64,000 bases of DNA from Methanomassiliicoccaceae archaeon (GTDB taxonomy: Archaea; Thermoplasmatota; Thermoplasmata; Methanomassiliicoccales; Methanomethylophilaceae). The stretch is from positions 56,148-120,147 of the forward strand of contig JAEEOP010000031.1 in the NCBI GenBank assembly GCA_016284295.1, in the 5' to 3' direction. The notes beneath the pieces are model-generated. The model saw only the letters and a program-made list of their open reading frames with translations. It searched no databases and was not told the DNA's origin. A program made the position numbers and the translations under genes. Below, piece after piece: positions 33,335 through 41,473 of the stretch (position 1 is the first letter of the stretch; every line of letters begins with the position of its first letter).

Positions 33335-35422
33335 TCAGGCCCTCTTGTATATTCCGGACGGGCTCTTGAACAGCTCCCCTCCGTCATGCAGCGTCTTCAC
33401 GGCACGCTCGACCTCGGAGTCGGACAGCCCCTGGTTGGATGCGTGCTGCGCGATCTCCTCCAGTTTGAGCCCGGTGTCCCCGAACTCATTCATTATCGAG
33501 CGGATTATATCGAGTTTGTTACGGTCCTTGGACGATATTCCGGATGAGATCTTGTCGATGTCGTAGGTTCCGTCGCCGTTGCCTGCGATCTTGTTCAGAT
33601 ATCCCTCGATCAGCTCCGCGGCGTTGTTGGCATCCTGGTCCGTGACCTTGTCGGAGAGACGCATCCTCGCCGACGCCTCGGACAGGCGCACGTATCCCTC
33701 CAGCTGCCTTGCCGTGATCGGGACGGACTTCCCTCCTCCGAGCCCCCTGATGCCCACGTAGCTGTCCTGCATGATCTTCATGGCCTCGGGCGTGAGGATG
33801 GGGACGATGCGCTTGGAATATGCTACGTACTTCCTCAGCTTCTCTATCGAGTACACGGGCTTCAGGAAGCTGGTGTCGTCCATGAGCTTCTCGATGTCCA
33901 GGCCCTCGACCTCCTTGCCCTCGGGCGCCATCCTGGCCTCTCCGCGCATCTGCGTCTTGAGGATGTGCGAGGACAGCTGCTCGTCGTGCTTCTTGTTGGG
34001 CTTGTCGGTCAGGATCTCGATGAGGTCGAAACGCGACACCAGAGGTGCCGGCAGCTCGATCTGGTCGTAGATGCTGGTGTCCTCGTCGAACCTTCCGTAC
34101 TTGGGGTTGGCCGCTGCGAGCATGGAGCATCTGCATTGGAGGGTCGCGTTGATACCCGCCTTCGCCACGGAGATCCTCTGGGCCTCCATTGCCTCGTGCA
34201 GGGACGACCTGTCCTGGTCCGTCATCTTGTCCAACTCATCGATGCATGCCAGACCCTTGTCCGCTAGGACCAGCGCACCGGCCTCCAGGGTCCATCTTCC
34301 GTCCCCGAAATCGTCCCTGACCGCTGCGGCGGTCAGACCTGCGGCGGATGCGGACTTGCCCGATGCGTAGATTCCCCTGGGCGCGAGGTAGCTCATGTAC
34401 CTCAGGATCTGCGACTTCGCGACCCCGGGATCACCGATGAGGAGGATGTGTATGTCCCCTCTCAGGTTCGTTCCGTCGTCCATGGTCTTGTGGCAGCCTC
34501 CGAAAAGCTGGAGTGCTATCGCCTTCTTCTGCTCGTCCATTCCGAAGATGGACGGAGCGATGGATTTGATGATGTTCTGATAGAGGTTGGGGTCCTTGGA
34601 CATGGCGATGATCTCGCGCTCGTCCTCCTCGGTTATCAGGATCTCGTCGTACTCGTGCTGCTCGAAATCCACGGACACCACATCGAGGTAGATATCGAAG
34701 ACGGTGGACTTGTCCCTCTCGCTCTTCTCCGCGGAGCGGAGGATACCGTTGAGCGTGACGCTGTTACCGGCGGTGACCAATCCTGCGATGTCGTCCTCGA
34801 CATAGCCGGTCAGCCTCTCCGGCTGCGAACCTCCCCTCAGTCCCTCGGGCCTCTCCTGGATCTCCACCTTCTGCGTGTCGATCCAGCTGGACGCCTGCAG
34901 GTCCTCGATGAAGCGCGTGGCCTGCTTGTTGCAGCTCCCGTCCGGGTTGTTGCACATGAGGGGCTCTTTGAGGAACATCCCGGTCTGCTCCACCCATATC
35001 TCGGAGTTGCACCTGGCGCATCTGAACAGCGCGTACGTGAGACGGGGCTTGACCGTCGTGACCTTCCTGACCAGTCCCTCGACGGCCACCAGCTTTCCGA
35101 GATGGTCCGCCCTCAGGTTCCTGATCTCTACCTTGGCATCGCGGGGCAGGTTGAACACCCTGACGTTGATGCTCTGACCGGGACGGTCGATGTTGGGGAC
35201 CAGGTCCATGACCGCCTTCTTGGCGATCTCCATGCATCTGTCGGGGGCCTCGAGGAGATACGCTGCGAAAGCCACATCCTGCACGTTGATGTCGTCGTAA
35301 TCCACCTTGACGCTCTTCTTCATCGGGTAGTTGTCCGCTATGTCCCCTATCATCAGACGGTACTTGTCCGTCGACAGGATGGTGGACCACACCTTGGCTA
35401 TCTCGCTGTCCTCGTAAGTCAT
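33335..35422 (-). CDS. mcm: Replicative helicase MCM
   Basis: Archaeal minichromosome maintenance helicase, 695 residues, the motor that unwinds the replication fork. The N-terminal domain has an OB fold and a zinc site made of CARC near 135 and CNNPDGSC near 157. The AAA+ core has Walker A GDPGVAKSQ near residue 330, Walker B LACIDELDKM near 390 and the arginine finger in VSRFDLI near 460. A C-terminal winged helix closes the protein. The ATG overlaps the TGA of the small gene upstream (ATGA). Both primase subunits are also in the window but in separate transcripts. Confidence 0.97.
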   Translation of the reverse strand: MTYEDSEIAKVWSTILSTDKYRLMIGDIADNYPMKKSVKVDYDDINVQDVAFAAYLLEAPDRCMEIAKKAVMDLVPNIDRPGQSINVRVFNLPRDAKVEIRNLRADHLGKLVAVEGLVRKVTTVKPRLTYALFRCARCNSEIWVEQTGMFLKEPLMCNNPDGSCNKQATRFIEDLQASSWIDTQKVEIQERPEGLRGGSQPERLTGYVEDDIAGLVTAGNSVTLNGILRSAEKSERDKSTVFDIYLDVVSVDFEQHEYDEILITEEDEREIIAMSKDPNLYQNIIKSIAPSIFGMDEQKKAIALQLFGGCHKTMDDGTNLRGDIHILLIGDPGVAKSQILRYMSYLAPRGIYASGKSASAAGLTAAAVRDDFGDGRWTLEAGALVLADKGLACIDELDKMTDQDRSSLHEAMEAQRISVAKAGINATLQCRCSMLAAANPKYGRFDEDTSIYDQIELPAPLVSRFDLIEILTDKPNKKHDEQLSSHILKTQMRGEARMAPEGKEVEGLDIEKLMDDTSFLKPVYSIEKLRKYVAYSKRIVPILTPEAMKIMQDSYVGIRGLGGGKSVPITARQLEGYVRLSEASARMRLSDKVTDQDANNAAELIEGYLNKIAGNGDGTYDIDKISSGISSKDRNKLDIIRSIMNEFGDTGLKLEEIAQHASNQGLSDSEVERAVKTLHDGGELFKSPSGIYKRA

Positions 35423-35727
35423 TCATCTCCCCCCTTCGATCTGCATTCCTCGTCGACCCACCAGACCCACCCTCCGAGGTCCATGGATATCTCCCCTTTC
35501 ACCAGACCTTCCTTGCGATACTTCGACAGGGTCTTGGCCAGGTCGTCGGGGCATCTGTAACCGAACAGGCTGTCCAGCCTCTCGCTGGCATCCCTGGTGG
35601 TGAGCCTGTCGTCCCCGACGGCATCCCAAATCATCATCAACAATCTATCTTTCATGAGCGCCCGATTCCTAATCCGTCCGAGTATTTGATAGGTGTCCTG
35701 CGACGTCGAATGGGTAACGGCGTTCAT
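35419..35727 (-). CDS. Small winged-helix-like protein upstream of mcm
   Basis: A 102-residue protein of unknown function. Residues 25-95 look like one winged-helix domain: RLLMMIWDAVGD, then LTTRDASERLDS as recognition-type helices and the GEISMDLGGWVWWVDEE wing. It overlaps its neighbours by four bases on both sides (ATGA with tsr3 and with mcm), so it is tightly co-translated with the replicative helicase. Possible roles are a replication accessory factor or an operon regulator; nothing in the sequence decides. An internal ATG (MKDRLL) is an alternative start. Confidence 0.75.
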   Translation of the reverse strand: MNAVTHSTSQDTYQILGRIRNRALMKDRLLMMIWDAVGDDRLTTRDASERLDSLFGYRCPDDLAKTLSKYRKEGLVKGEISMDLGGWVWWVDEECRSKGGDE

Positions 35728-36239
35728 CCCTTGGTGACGGCCTCGATGTACTCGTTCTGGATGCGTACGACCTCGGTGCTGTCCTTCGCCTTGGAATAAT
35801 CTTCGAGCATCTCGCCGTTGAGGCGCATGAACTCCGGGGCCCAGTTGAACCTCCCGAGGAACTCCGCTGCCTGCTCCTTCTCGCCCAGGATGTACAATGC
35901 GGCCATGACAGCCTCGGCGCTGTTGAGCTCCATGGGACGGCCCCAGTTGATCGGATTGGATGCCAGAAGGTACGGAAGGGCCCTCTCCTCCACGTTCTTC
36001 AGCCTGGGGAACTCGTCTATGTTCGTCCATGTCAGGTCCATGACGACCAGCCCCTTCCTGGCTGCGTGGATGTCCGCCGGGGACATCGCCCTGTCGGAGA
36101 ACGGCGACAGGACCACGGATCCCTTCGGTATGGCCCCGAGGGTCTTAGCCTCCTTGCCGAGGTTGAACTTCAGCATGCGCTTGGCGGTGCACTTCTTGGG
36201 GTCGCACTGACACTTGTCGTAGATGATTACCGGGATCAT
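35724..36239 (-). CDS. tsr3: 16S rRNA aminocarboxypropyltransferase Tsr3
   Basis: Tsr3 (DUF367) transfers the aminocarboxypropyl group of SAM to N1-methylpseudouridine in small-subunit rRNA, completing m1acp3psi. The 171 residues fit the family. Recognisable parts are IIYDKCQCDPKKCTAKRM at the N-terminus, VVLSPFSDRAMSPAD near residue 42, the VVMDLTWTNIDEF segment near 65 and LPYLLASNPINWGRP near 88, which forms the SAM and substrate site. It overlaps the upstream phosphatase-like gene and the downstream small gene by four bases each. Confidence 0.92.
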   Translation of the reverse strand: MIPVIIYDKCQCDPKKCTAKRMLKFNLGKEAKTLGAIPKGSVVLSPFSDRAMSPADIHAARKGLVVMDLTWTNIDEFPRLKNVEERALPYLLASNPINWGRPMELNSAEAVMAALYILGEKEQAAEFLGRFNWAPEFMRLNGEMLEDYSKAKDSTEVVRIQNEYIEAVTKG

Positions 36240-36715
36240 GCGGATACCAGTTTGGCCAGGTTGTCCAGGTCCCCCATGTTGGCCCTGACCCACTCCTTGA
36301 CCTGCTCGATGACCTTGACGTAATCATCGTAGAGCTCTGCATCGTCGGTGGCGGTGAACTCCTCCCTGGTCTTCATGGGAGCGAGGATCTGCTTGCCCTG
36401 CCACGGCGATTTCTTGGCATATTCGTCGAAAATGGGCTTCTCCAGGTAGATGACGTACTCGTAGTAGTTGTCCTTGGGGAGGAGCTCCTCGTTCTTCAGG
36501 TCCTTGGCGACCTGCCTCCTCATGTCCTCGCCGATCTGATACATCACGGAGATCATGTCGCAGTCCACGATATCATGCTCGAAACCGGCGCTGTACACCT
36601 CGTACCTGTCGCCGAACATCTGGTTTGTGAAGTATTCCGCAAGCTGGGAGACGTAGTCGTTCTTCCTGTCCAAGAACAGGATGCGCGTCTTCCTCTCTAC
36701 CTTCTTTCCGAACAT
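36236..36715 (-). CDS. Low-molecular-weight phosphatase-fold protein
   Basis: A 159-residue protein that begins MFGKKVERKTRILFLDRKND. The strand-loop at residues 10-20 occupies the place of the LMW phosphotyrosine phosphatase P-loop (V-x-F-L-C-x-x-N), but the catalytic cysteine is replaced (FLDRKND), and the later YSAGFE matches the S-A-G motif of that fold. The conserved catalytic D-P element is not obvious. It may therefore be a non-catalytic member, possibly a binding protein. It is the first gene of the tsr3-mcm-nmd3 operon, with a TATA box at 36750-36758. Confidence 0.65.
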   Translation of the reverse strand: MFGKKVERKTRILFLDRKNDYVSQLAEYFTNQMFGDRYEVYSAGFEHDIVDCDMISVMYQIGEDMRRQVAKDLKNEELLPKDNYYEYVIYLEKPIFDEYAKKSPWQGKQILAPMKTREEFTATDDAELYDDYVKVIEQVKEWVRANMGDLDNLAKLVSA

Positions 36716-36740
36716 TGGATATCGCCTGAACGCCCATACC

Positions 36741-36923
36741 CTATCGCCCGTTATAAGGATGATGGATGGTCCTCCTGGACCTTCGGCGGAGACGGCCTCG
36801 CTGTCTCCTGCGGACCTTCTCCACACGTCCCTCGAGGAGACGCATGATCGCATCCACGCGGTCCTTCCTCAGGAAGTCGTTGGCACCTAGGATCTCCTTG
36901 ATTGTTGGCATCGTTTCCAGCAT
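36741..36923 (-). CDS. Doubtful small ORF in the gap upstream of the tsr3 operon
   Basis: A 60-codon frame within the 339-base gap from 36716 to 37054. The first 30 residues (PTIKEILGAND, then RVDAIMRLLEG) look protein-like, while the last 25 are an arginine-rich run over the operon promoter. It ends in TAG, and continuing past the TAG gives a shadow of the next gene. It may be the remnant of a gene or chance. The rest of the gap holds the operon TATA box and the hairpin at 37004. Confidence 0.25.
   Translation of the reverse strand: MLETMPTIKEILGANDFLRKDRVDAIMRLLEGRVEKVRRRQRGRLRRRSRRTIHHPYNGR
36750..36758 (-). promoter_or_regulatory. TATA box of the operon containing tsr3 and mcm
   Basis: CCTTATAAC on the minus strand. 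Transcription would start near 36727, giving a leader of about 12 bases before the ATG at 36715. Confidence 0.55.
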
Positions 36924-37003
36924 CCTGTCCGGAACGAGATGCGATGCATAACAGTCCCCGGTGGAACCGTGGAAAAATGCGAGGAAATCCCGATACGGGA
37001 GGG

Positions 37004-37021
37004 CCGGCGGGAGCCCGCCGG
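37004..37021 (-). terminator. GC-rich hairpin after the AMP-ligase/phasin-like gene
   Basis: CCGGCGGG and CCCGCCGG form a perfect eight-pair stem with a two-base loop, 34 bases after the stop at 37055. On the minus strand a short T run (ATTTTTCC) follows about 25 bases later. Confidence 0.5.
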
Positions 37022-37054
37022 ACCCTGCCCGATCGATCGTGGTTTGTTCGAAGC

Positions 37055-39820
37055 TCAGAGCTCGATGGGGGCCTCTGCGGGTCCCTCGGTCTTGTCTGCC
37101 TTCGCAGGTGCCTTGGCCCTGGGTGACTTGGGGGCCTTCGTCTTCGCTGCGCCCTTGGATCCCTTGGCCTTGCTCTCCTTCTTCTTGGGGGAGTCGGACT
37201 TCTCTTCCTTCTGCTTGGCGATCTCCTTCCTGATGTCGGCAGCCTTGTCGATGACGGTGTTCGCCATGTCGCGGGTCTGCTCCTGCCTCTTGATGATGAG
37301 GTCGCTGTACTTGTCAGCCTGCTCCTCGATGTACTCCTTGGACTTCTCCTGGTACTTCTTCACCTGCTCTGCCTGCTCCTTGGGGGAGGGTGCGTAGGAG
37401 GGCCACATAGGCATCTCCTCGGGCAGTGCGTTCACGAAGGAGTCCTGCATCTCGGTGAGGTGCTTGAAGAACTCCTCCCACTGGTCCTTGGACTTCTCGA
37501 TGTTGGACTTCTGCATGTCGATCATCTGGTCCCAGAACTTCTTCATGTTGGCGTCGAACTCGTCCATCCAGTCATCGAAGCTCTTCTCGTCCTTGTCCTT
37601 GGGGCACTCCCACTTGACTGCCTTAGGCATAGGCAGGGGCATCATGGGGGGTACGAAAGGCATGGGGGGTACAATCAAAGGTGCGCCGAACAGGGGCATA
37701 AAGCCGAACTCTGTCTTCTTTTCTTTGTCCATATTTCTCACTTCTTTTACGAGCGGCATCAAGTACTTCTTGTATGCCATGTTAAGCAGTTTCGGTGTAG
37801 AATTCCATATACTCAGTGGAATGTTTTGTATATCAAAGTCTGTTAACTTTAAAATAAGTTCCCTTAGTCCGGGAATGCGGAGCACTTTCGAAAGGCCCTC
37901 TTTCTTGATCGCAGGTATCGCTGCGAAGACCTCCGAGAGGATGTTGTAAGGATCGCCCTCGAGCTCCTGCGGCACGCCCGCTCCCATCGTCGCGAGCTCT
38001 CCCTCCGCCGCGGGTACGAGCAGGATGTCCAAGAGTTTCTTCTCCACCCTGACAGGCTTGATCGAATAGCGTTCGCCCTTCACCGTTCCGGTGGCGAGCT
38101 TCTTGGCATCCACCTTGCCGTTGGAGTTCAGCGGGATGCGGTCCACGAGCACCAGCTGGCTGGGAAGGTTCGTGTCCGAGATCAGCTCGTCACCGATGAA
38201 CACCTGGATGAGCGCCTTGTGCACTGTGGCGAGACTCGGCAGCCCCTTCTCCGTGGTCTCCACATAGAGAACGGGGACGTTGTCGTGCAGCGTCTTGTGG
38301 AATTCCGGGGCGAGGCCGCAGGCCCTGATGCCTGGCTGCGATGTGACCGCTGTCTCGATCAGTCCGGCGTTGAAGCGCACGCCGGCGTTGTTGACGAAGT
38401 AATGGTTGGACCTGCCGATGCAGGTCATGCTGCCGTCGTCGTTCACTTTCACCAGATCATGAGTGTTGAAGTACTCCTCGCCGTCGATCTCCTCGAGCTC
38501 GAAGAACACGGTGTCACCCAGCTTACCGCTGCTCATAGTAGGGGAGTTCAGCAGGAGGACTCCCGTGCGCGGACCGTCGGAGAGATCATAGTAGCGCTCC
38601 TCATCTTCAACAAGGATCTTCGCTTTGAATCCGGGCAGAAGGTATCCGATCGCATCGTCGTTCCTCGAAGACGGAGAGAGCGTGCATGCGCCTCCCATCT
38701 CGGAGAGTCCGTAGCCGTTGATGATGCGCGCATCGGAACCGCATGACGCCAGATAGTCGTTGACCTCCTTCTTGAATTCGGGGGAGACGTACGTGCCTCC
38801 CATGAAGATGATCTTCAGCTCCGACAGGTCGATGTCCGGCCTCGTCTTGAACCATGTGTCCAGGAAGCTGTTGCTGGTGAAGAGGATGTTGATTCCGTAA
38901 TGCTCGAGGGCCTCCGAATAGCGGGGATTGGTCGCACCCATCGGAAGGGCCACCATCTCCATCCCCAGGCTGAGCGATGTGTGGACGATGTCGACCATGG
39001 AGTACACCCATGACATGTACATCGGAAGATACGTGATCATGTGCTCCGGGGCCTTCTTGAGGTCCTCGTCGGAATCCATCACGCCCATGATGCTAGTCAC
39101 GAAGGAGTTCATGGCCTTGTCGGTCAGGGGCACCGGCTTGTGCATTCCGCTGACGGTGCCGGTCGTGTGGAGTATTATCGGGCTTGTGCCGTCCCCGTAC
39201 GAGATGGGCGTCGCCTCGTATTCGTTCAGGAGATCCTCCATCAGGATGCCTCCGGGCATCTCGCGGAACAGCTCCCTGTTCAAGACCCTTATCATCTCCA
39301 GCGGGGGCATGCCATATTCGCCGCCCATAGGGCTTTGCAAGATGATGATGTTCCTGATCCCCAGAGAATCCTTGTCCCTGAACAGACGCATCATCAGCTT
39401 GGGGAAGGCGAAGAGCTCTGAGATCACCAGGTCGGTGATATTCTCCCTCCTGATCATGCTGTAGATCTGCTTCTCGTCATACAGGTCGATGTGGTAGATG
39501 AGCGATATGCTCGCACCCGTCATATTCAGTCCGTAGAATGCGAAGATGGATTCGGCCAGAGGAGTTGTAATAAGAGCTACGCGCGACTTGTTCTCGGCGG
39601 TCAGGCCCAGGCCTGTGAATGCCTCCGCGTATCTCTCCCAGTGGAAGAACATCTGCCTGTAGCTGTACTTCCTGCAGCTGTCCGTTATGGCCACGCTGTC
39701 CAGACGCTCATCGGAGACAGAATTCAATTCCTTGATGAATGACCAGCACGGCTGATCCGCCAGGCCTTCGTGCAACTTGATCTTCTTAGGTTGCCTACGT
39801 TTGCCACTGACCATCGGCAT
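37055..39820 (-). CDS. AMP-binding (acyl-CoA synthetase-like) enzyme fused to a phasin-like coiled-coil and Lys/Ala-rich tail
   Basis: A 921-residue two-part protein. Residues 1-590 are an adenylate-forming enzyme: the P-loop-like HTTGTVSGMHK near 214, YGLSEMGGA near 370, and the late NSNGKVDAKKL near 565 carrying the catalytic lysine region. Such enzymes activate carboxylates to acyl-AMP/acyl-CoA. Residues 590-700 are a hydrophobic helical linker, partly encoded by unusually AT-rich DNA (about 37720-37860). Then comes a Pro/Met-rich stretch (FVPPMMPLPMP). Residues 745-870 form long amphipathic helices resembling phasins or PhaE of polyhydroxyalkanoate granules. The end is a histone-H1-like K/A/P tail. 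The start could be the first or third codon. The gene stands alone, with a 426-base gap upstream. Confidence 0.8.
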   Translation of the reverse strand: MPMVSGKRRQPKKIKLHEGLADQPCWSFIKELNSVSDERLDSVAITDSCRKYSYRQMFFHWERYAEAFTGLGLTAENKSRVALITTPLAESIFAFYGLNMTGASISLIYHIDLYDEKQIYSMIRRENITDLVISELFAFPKLMMRLFRDKDSLGIRNIIILQSPMGGEYGMPPLEMIRVLNRELFREMPGGILMEDLLNEYEATPISYGDGTSPIILHTTGTVSGMHKPVPLTDKAMNSFVTSIMGVMDSDEDLKKAPEHMITYLPMYMSWVYSMVDIVHTSLSLGMEMVALPMGATNPRYSEALEHYGINILFTSNSFLDTWFKTRPDIDLSELKIIFMGGTYVSPEFKKEVNDYLASCGSDARIINGYGLSEMGGACTLSPSSRNDDAIGYLLPGFKAKILVEDEERYYDLSDGPRTGVLLLNSPTMSSGKLGDTVFFELEEIDGEEYFNTHDLVKVNDDGSMTCIGRSNHYFVNNAGVRFNAGLIETAVTSQPGIRACGLAPEFHKTLHDNVPVLYVETTEKGLPSLATVHKALIQVFIGDELISDTNLPSQLVLVDRIPLNSNGKVDAKKLATGTVKGERYSIKPVRVEKKLLDILLVPAAEGELATMGAGVPQELEGDPYNILSEVFAAIPAIKKEGLSKVLRIPGLRELILKLTDFDIQNIPLSIWNSTPKLLNMAYKKYLMPLVKEVRNMDKEKKTEFGFMPLFGAPLIVPPMPFVPPMMPLPMPKAVKWECPKDKDEKSFDDWMDEFDANMKKFWDQMIDMQKSNIEKSKDQWEEFFKHLTEMQDSFVNALPEEMPMWPSYAPSPKEQAEQVKKYQEKSKEYIEEQADKYSDLIIKRQEQTRDMANTVIDKAADIRKEIAKQKEEKSDSPKKKESKAKGSKGAAKTKAPKSPRAKAPAKADKTEGPAEAPIEL

Positions 39821-40187
39821 TATCCCTTTCCGCCATACGTGAGTTGTTTTTCTTTATTTAACGTTTTTAACACATTAGTGAGGATTACTATACTGTAGAG
39901 ACGGGGAACTGGAGAAGCCCGTACAGTATCCGTCCGGATGCCTGCGACAAAACCTTTTACATGCAGGCCGATGGGGTACCGCCACGATGATGATCGTTTT
40001 TCGAGCTGAACAATGATGATAGACGGGCGAGCTGAGTGGCTTCTCATACATGTAAGATTGTTAAGATTGCGGTTTTTATCCGGTCTTTATTGTGTTAATT
40101 TTATTGTCAATAATTTTGTAAATTCAATATGCTGGATGTCTGTGCCAAAAATGTTTAAGTCCGTTAACAGTTATTTTTTTTAAACTT
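39821..40187. other. AT-rich intergenic region between divergent genes
   Basis: This 426-base gap (with the operator region to 40246) contains no convincing gene. It is markedly more AT-rich than its surroundings. On the minus strand, TTTAACACA-like and TTAAATAAAG tracts near 39850-39880 can serve the AMP-ligase gene. On the plus strand several T-rich tracts (40070-40120 and 40170-40185) precede the NifH-ABC promoter. I see no tRNA or stable hairpin. Confidence 0.6.
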
Positions 40188-40213
40188 CCTAAAAATATTT
40201 AGGCAAGCCAAAA
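40188..40213 (+). promoter_or_regulatory. Promoter and DtxR-like operator candidate of the NifH-ABC chimera
   Basis: TATA-like TAAAAATATT (40190-40199) is directly followed by TTTAGGCAAGCCAAAA (40198-40213), a dyad TTTxGG-N4-CCxAAA that matches the flavodoxin site at 20866. TTAGGC-AAGCC-type sites are typical of DtxR/IdeR-family operators in archaea. Overlap with the promoter suggests repression when metal is abundant. Confidence 0.5.
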
Positions 40214-40246
40214 TAATATATTGAGGATGGCGGATTCTACGGACAG

Positions 40247-41422
40247 ATGTTGCAAGTCGCCGTATACGGAAAGGGTGGGATCGGGAAATCGACCACCTCC
40301 TCCAATCTGTCGTTCACGTTGGCGAAGAAAGGAGTGAAGGTCCTGCAGATCGGGTGCGATCCGAAGCACGATTCCACCAAGTATCTGATAGAGGGGAAGG
40401 AACAGACCACAGTGCTGGACTACATATGGAGCACACCTCCGTCCGAGAGGAAGCTGGAGGACATCATGCTCACCGGCGCCGGCGGCGTCATGTGCATAGA
40501 GGCTGGCGGTCCCGAACCTGGGATAGGCTGTGCCGGCAGGGGGATACTGACCACCTTCGACACCATCGAGCGCATGGGCATCTCCGAGATAGAGAAGGAC
40601 ATCACGCTCTACGATGTCCTCGGAGACGTCGTATGCGGAGGCTTCGCTGTTCCGATGAGGAACGAGTACGCGGATGCGGTGTACATCGTGACGTCCGGAG
40701 AGTTCATGGCGATCTATGCGGCCAACAACATCCTCCGCGGACTGCTGAACTTCGGCACCGACCGTCCGAGGGTCGCAGGCATCATCCTCAACAGGAGGAA
40801 TGTAGAGAACGAGAGGGAGCTCGTGGAGAGGTTCGCCAAAGGGGTGGGACTCCCCATCGTCGTGGACATCCCGCGCTCCAAGGAATACATCGAATCGGAG
40901 AAGATAGGCAAGACCGTCTCCGAGGCGTTCCCCGATTCCATACCGGCCGGGATCTATGCGGAGCTGGCGGACGACCTGATATCCATCAGATCCGGGAAGA
41001 GGGAACTGTACGACCCTCATCCGTTGAGCGATGCGCAGCTCAACGAGCTGTCGGCGGGTCAGCACCAGAAGGTCATGCTCGCCAGGGGACTGGTGCAGGA
41101 ACCCGAGATACTGCTGCTGGACGAACCCACCTCCAACCTGGACGTGAGGCATCAGCTCGACGTCACCAAGATGCTGAAGAGGCTGACCGAGGAGAGGGAC
41201 ATCCTCGTCATCATGATCAGCCACGACATAAACATCGCCGCCAAGTACTCGGACGAGATCATCATGCTCCACGACGGAACCATATATGCGGTCGGCACCC
41301 CGAAGGAGGTCATCACCGAGGAGAACCTGAAGGTCGTATACCAGGTGGAGACCAGCATCGTGGACGACGACGGAGCGCCCCACGTGATCCTCAAGGACGC
41401 CGTCCCGATGGAAGAGGCGTGA
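40247..41422 (+). CDS. NifH-like iron protein fused to the C-terminal half of a FecE/BtuD-type ABC ATPase
   Basis: A 391-residue chimera. Residues 1-258 form a complete nitrogenase-iron-protein-like (NifH/CfbC/BchL family) ATPase: P-loop [10 protein letters not shown] at 7-16, first cluster cysteine in GIGCAGRG near 97, second in [10 protein letters not shown] near 133, and the usual [19 protein letters not shown] end. Residues 265-391 are the second half of an ABC ATPase of the iron/cobalamin importer type: signature LSAGQ near 269, Walker [13 protein letters not shown] near 285-296, H-loop MISHD near 320 and the VGTPKEVIT tail. The ABC Walker A and Q-loop are missing. NifH-like proteins reduce partner complexes via a [4Fe-4S] cluster between two subunits. 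Either a functional fusion or the scar of a deletion joining two neighbouring genes. An operator-like dyad precedes it. Confidence 0.85.
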   Translation: MLQVAVYGKGGIGKSTTSSNLSFTLAKKGVKVLQIGCDPKHDSTKYLIEGKEQTTVLDYIWSTPPSERKLEDIMLTGAGGVMCIEAGGPEPGIGCAGRGILTTFDTIERMGISEIEKDITLYDVLGDVVCGGFAVPMRNEYADAVYIVTSGEFMAIYAANNILRGLLNFGTDRPRVAGIILNRRNVENERELVERFAKGVGLPIVVDIPRSKEYIESEKIGKTVSEAFPDSIPAGIYAELADDLISIRSGKRELYDPHPLSDAQLNELSAGQHQKVMLARGLVQEPEILLLDEPTSNLDVRHQLDVTKMLKRLTEERDILVIMISHDINIAAKYSDEIIMLHDGTIYAVGTPKEVITEENLKVVYQVETSIVDDDGAPHVILKDAVPMEEA

Positions 41423-41473
41423 GGCGGCGACGAACCCAATTCCGTATATACGCATATTCGATAGAGCGGAACC

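Noticed and set aside
36677..36743. TAG read-through of the small ORF at 36741-36923
   Set aside because: The extension is only an out-of-frame shadow of the phosphatase-like gene and runs through that operon's promoter, so it gives no support for amber decoding.
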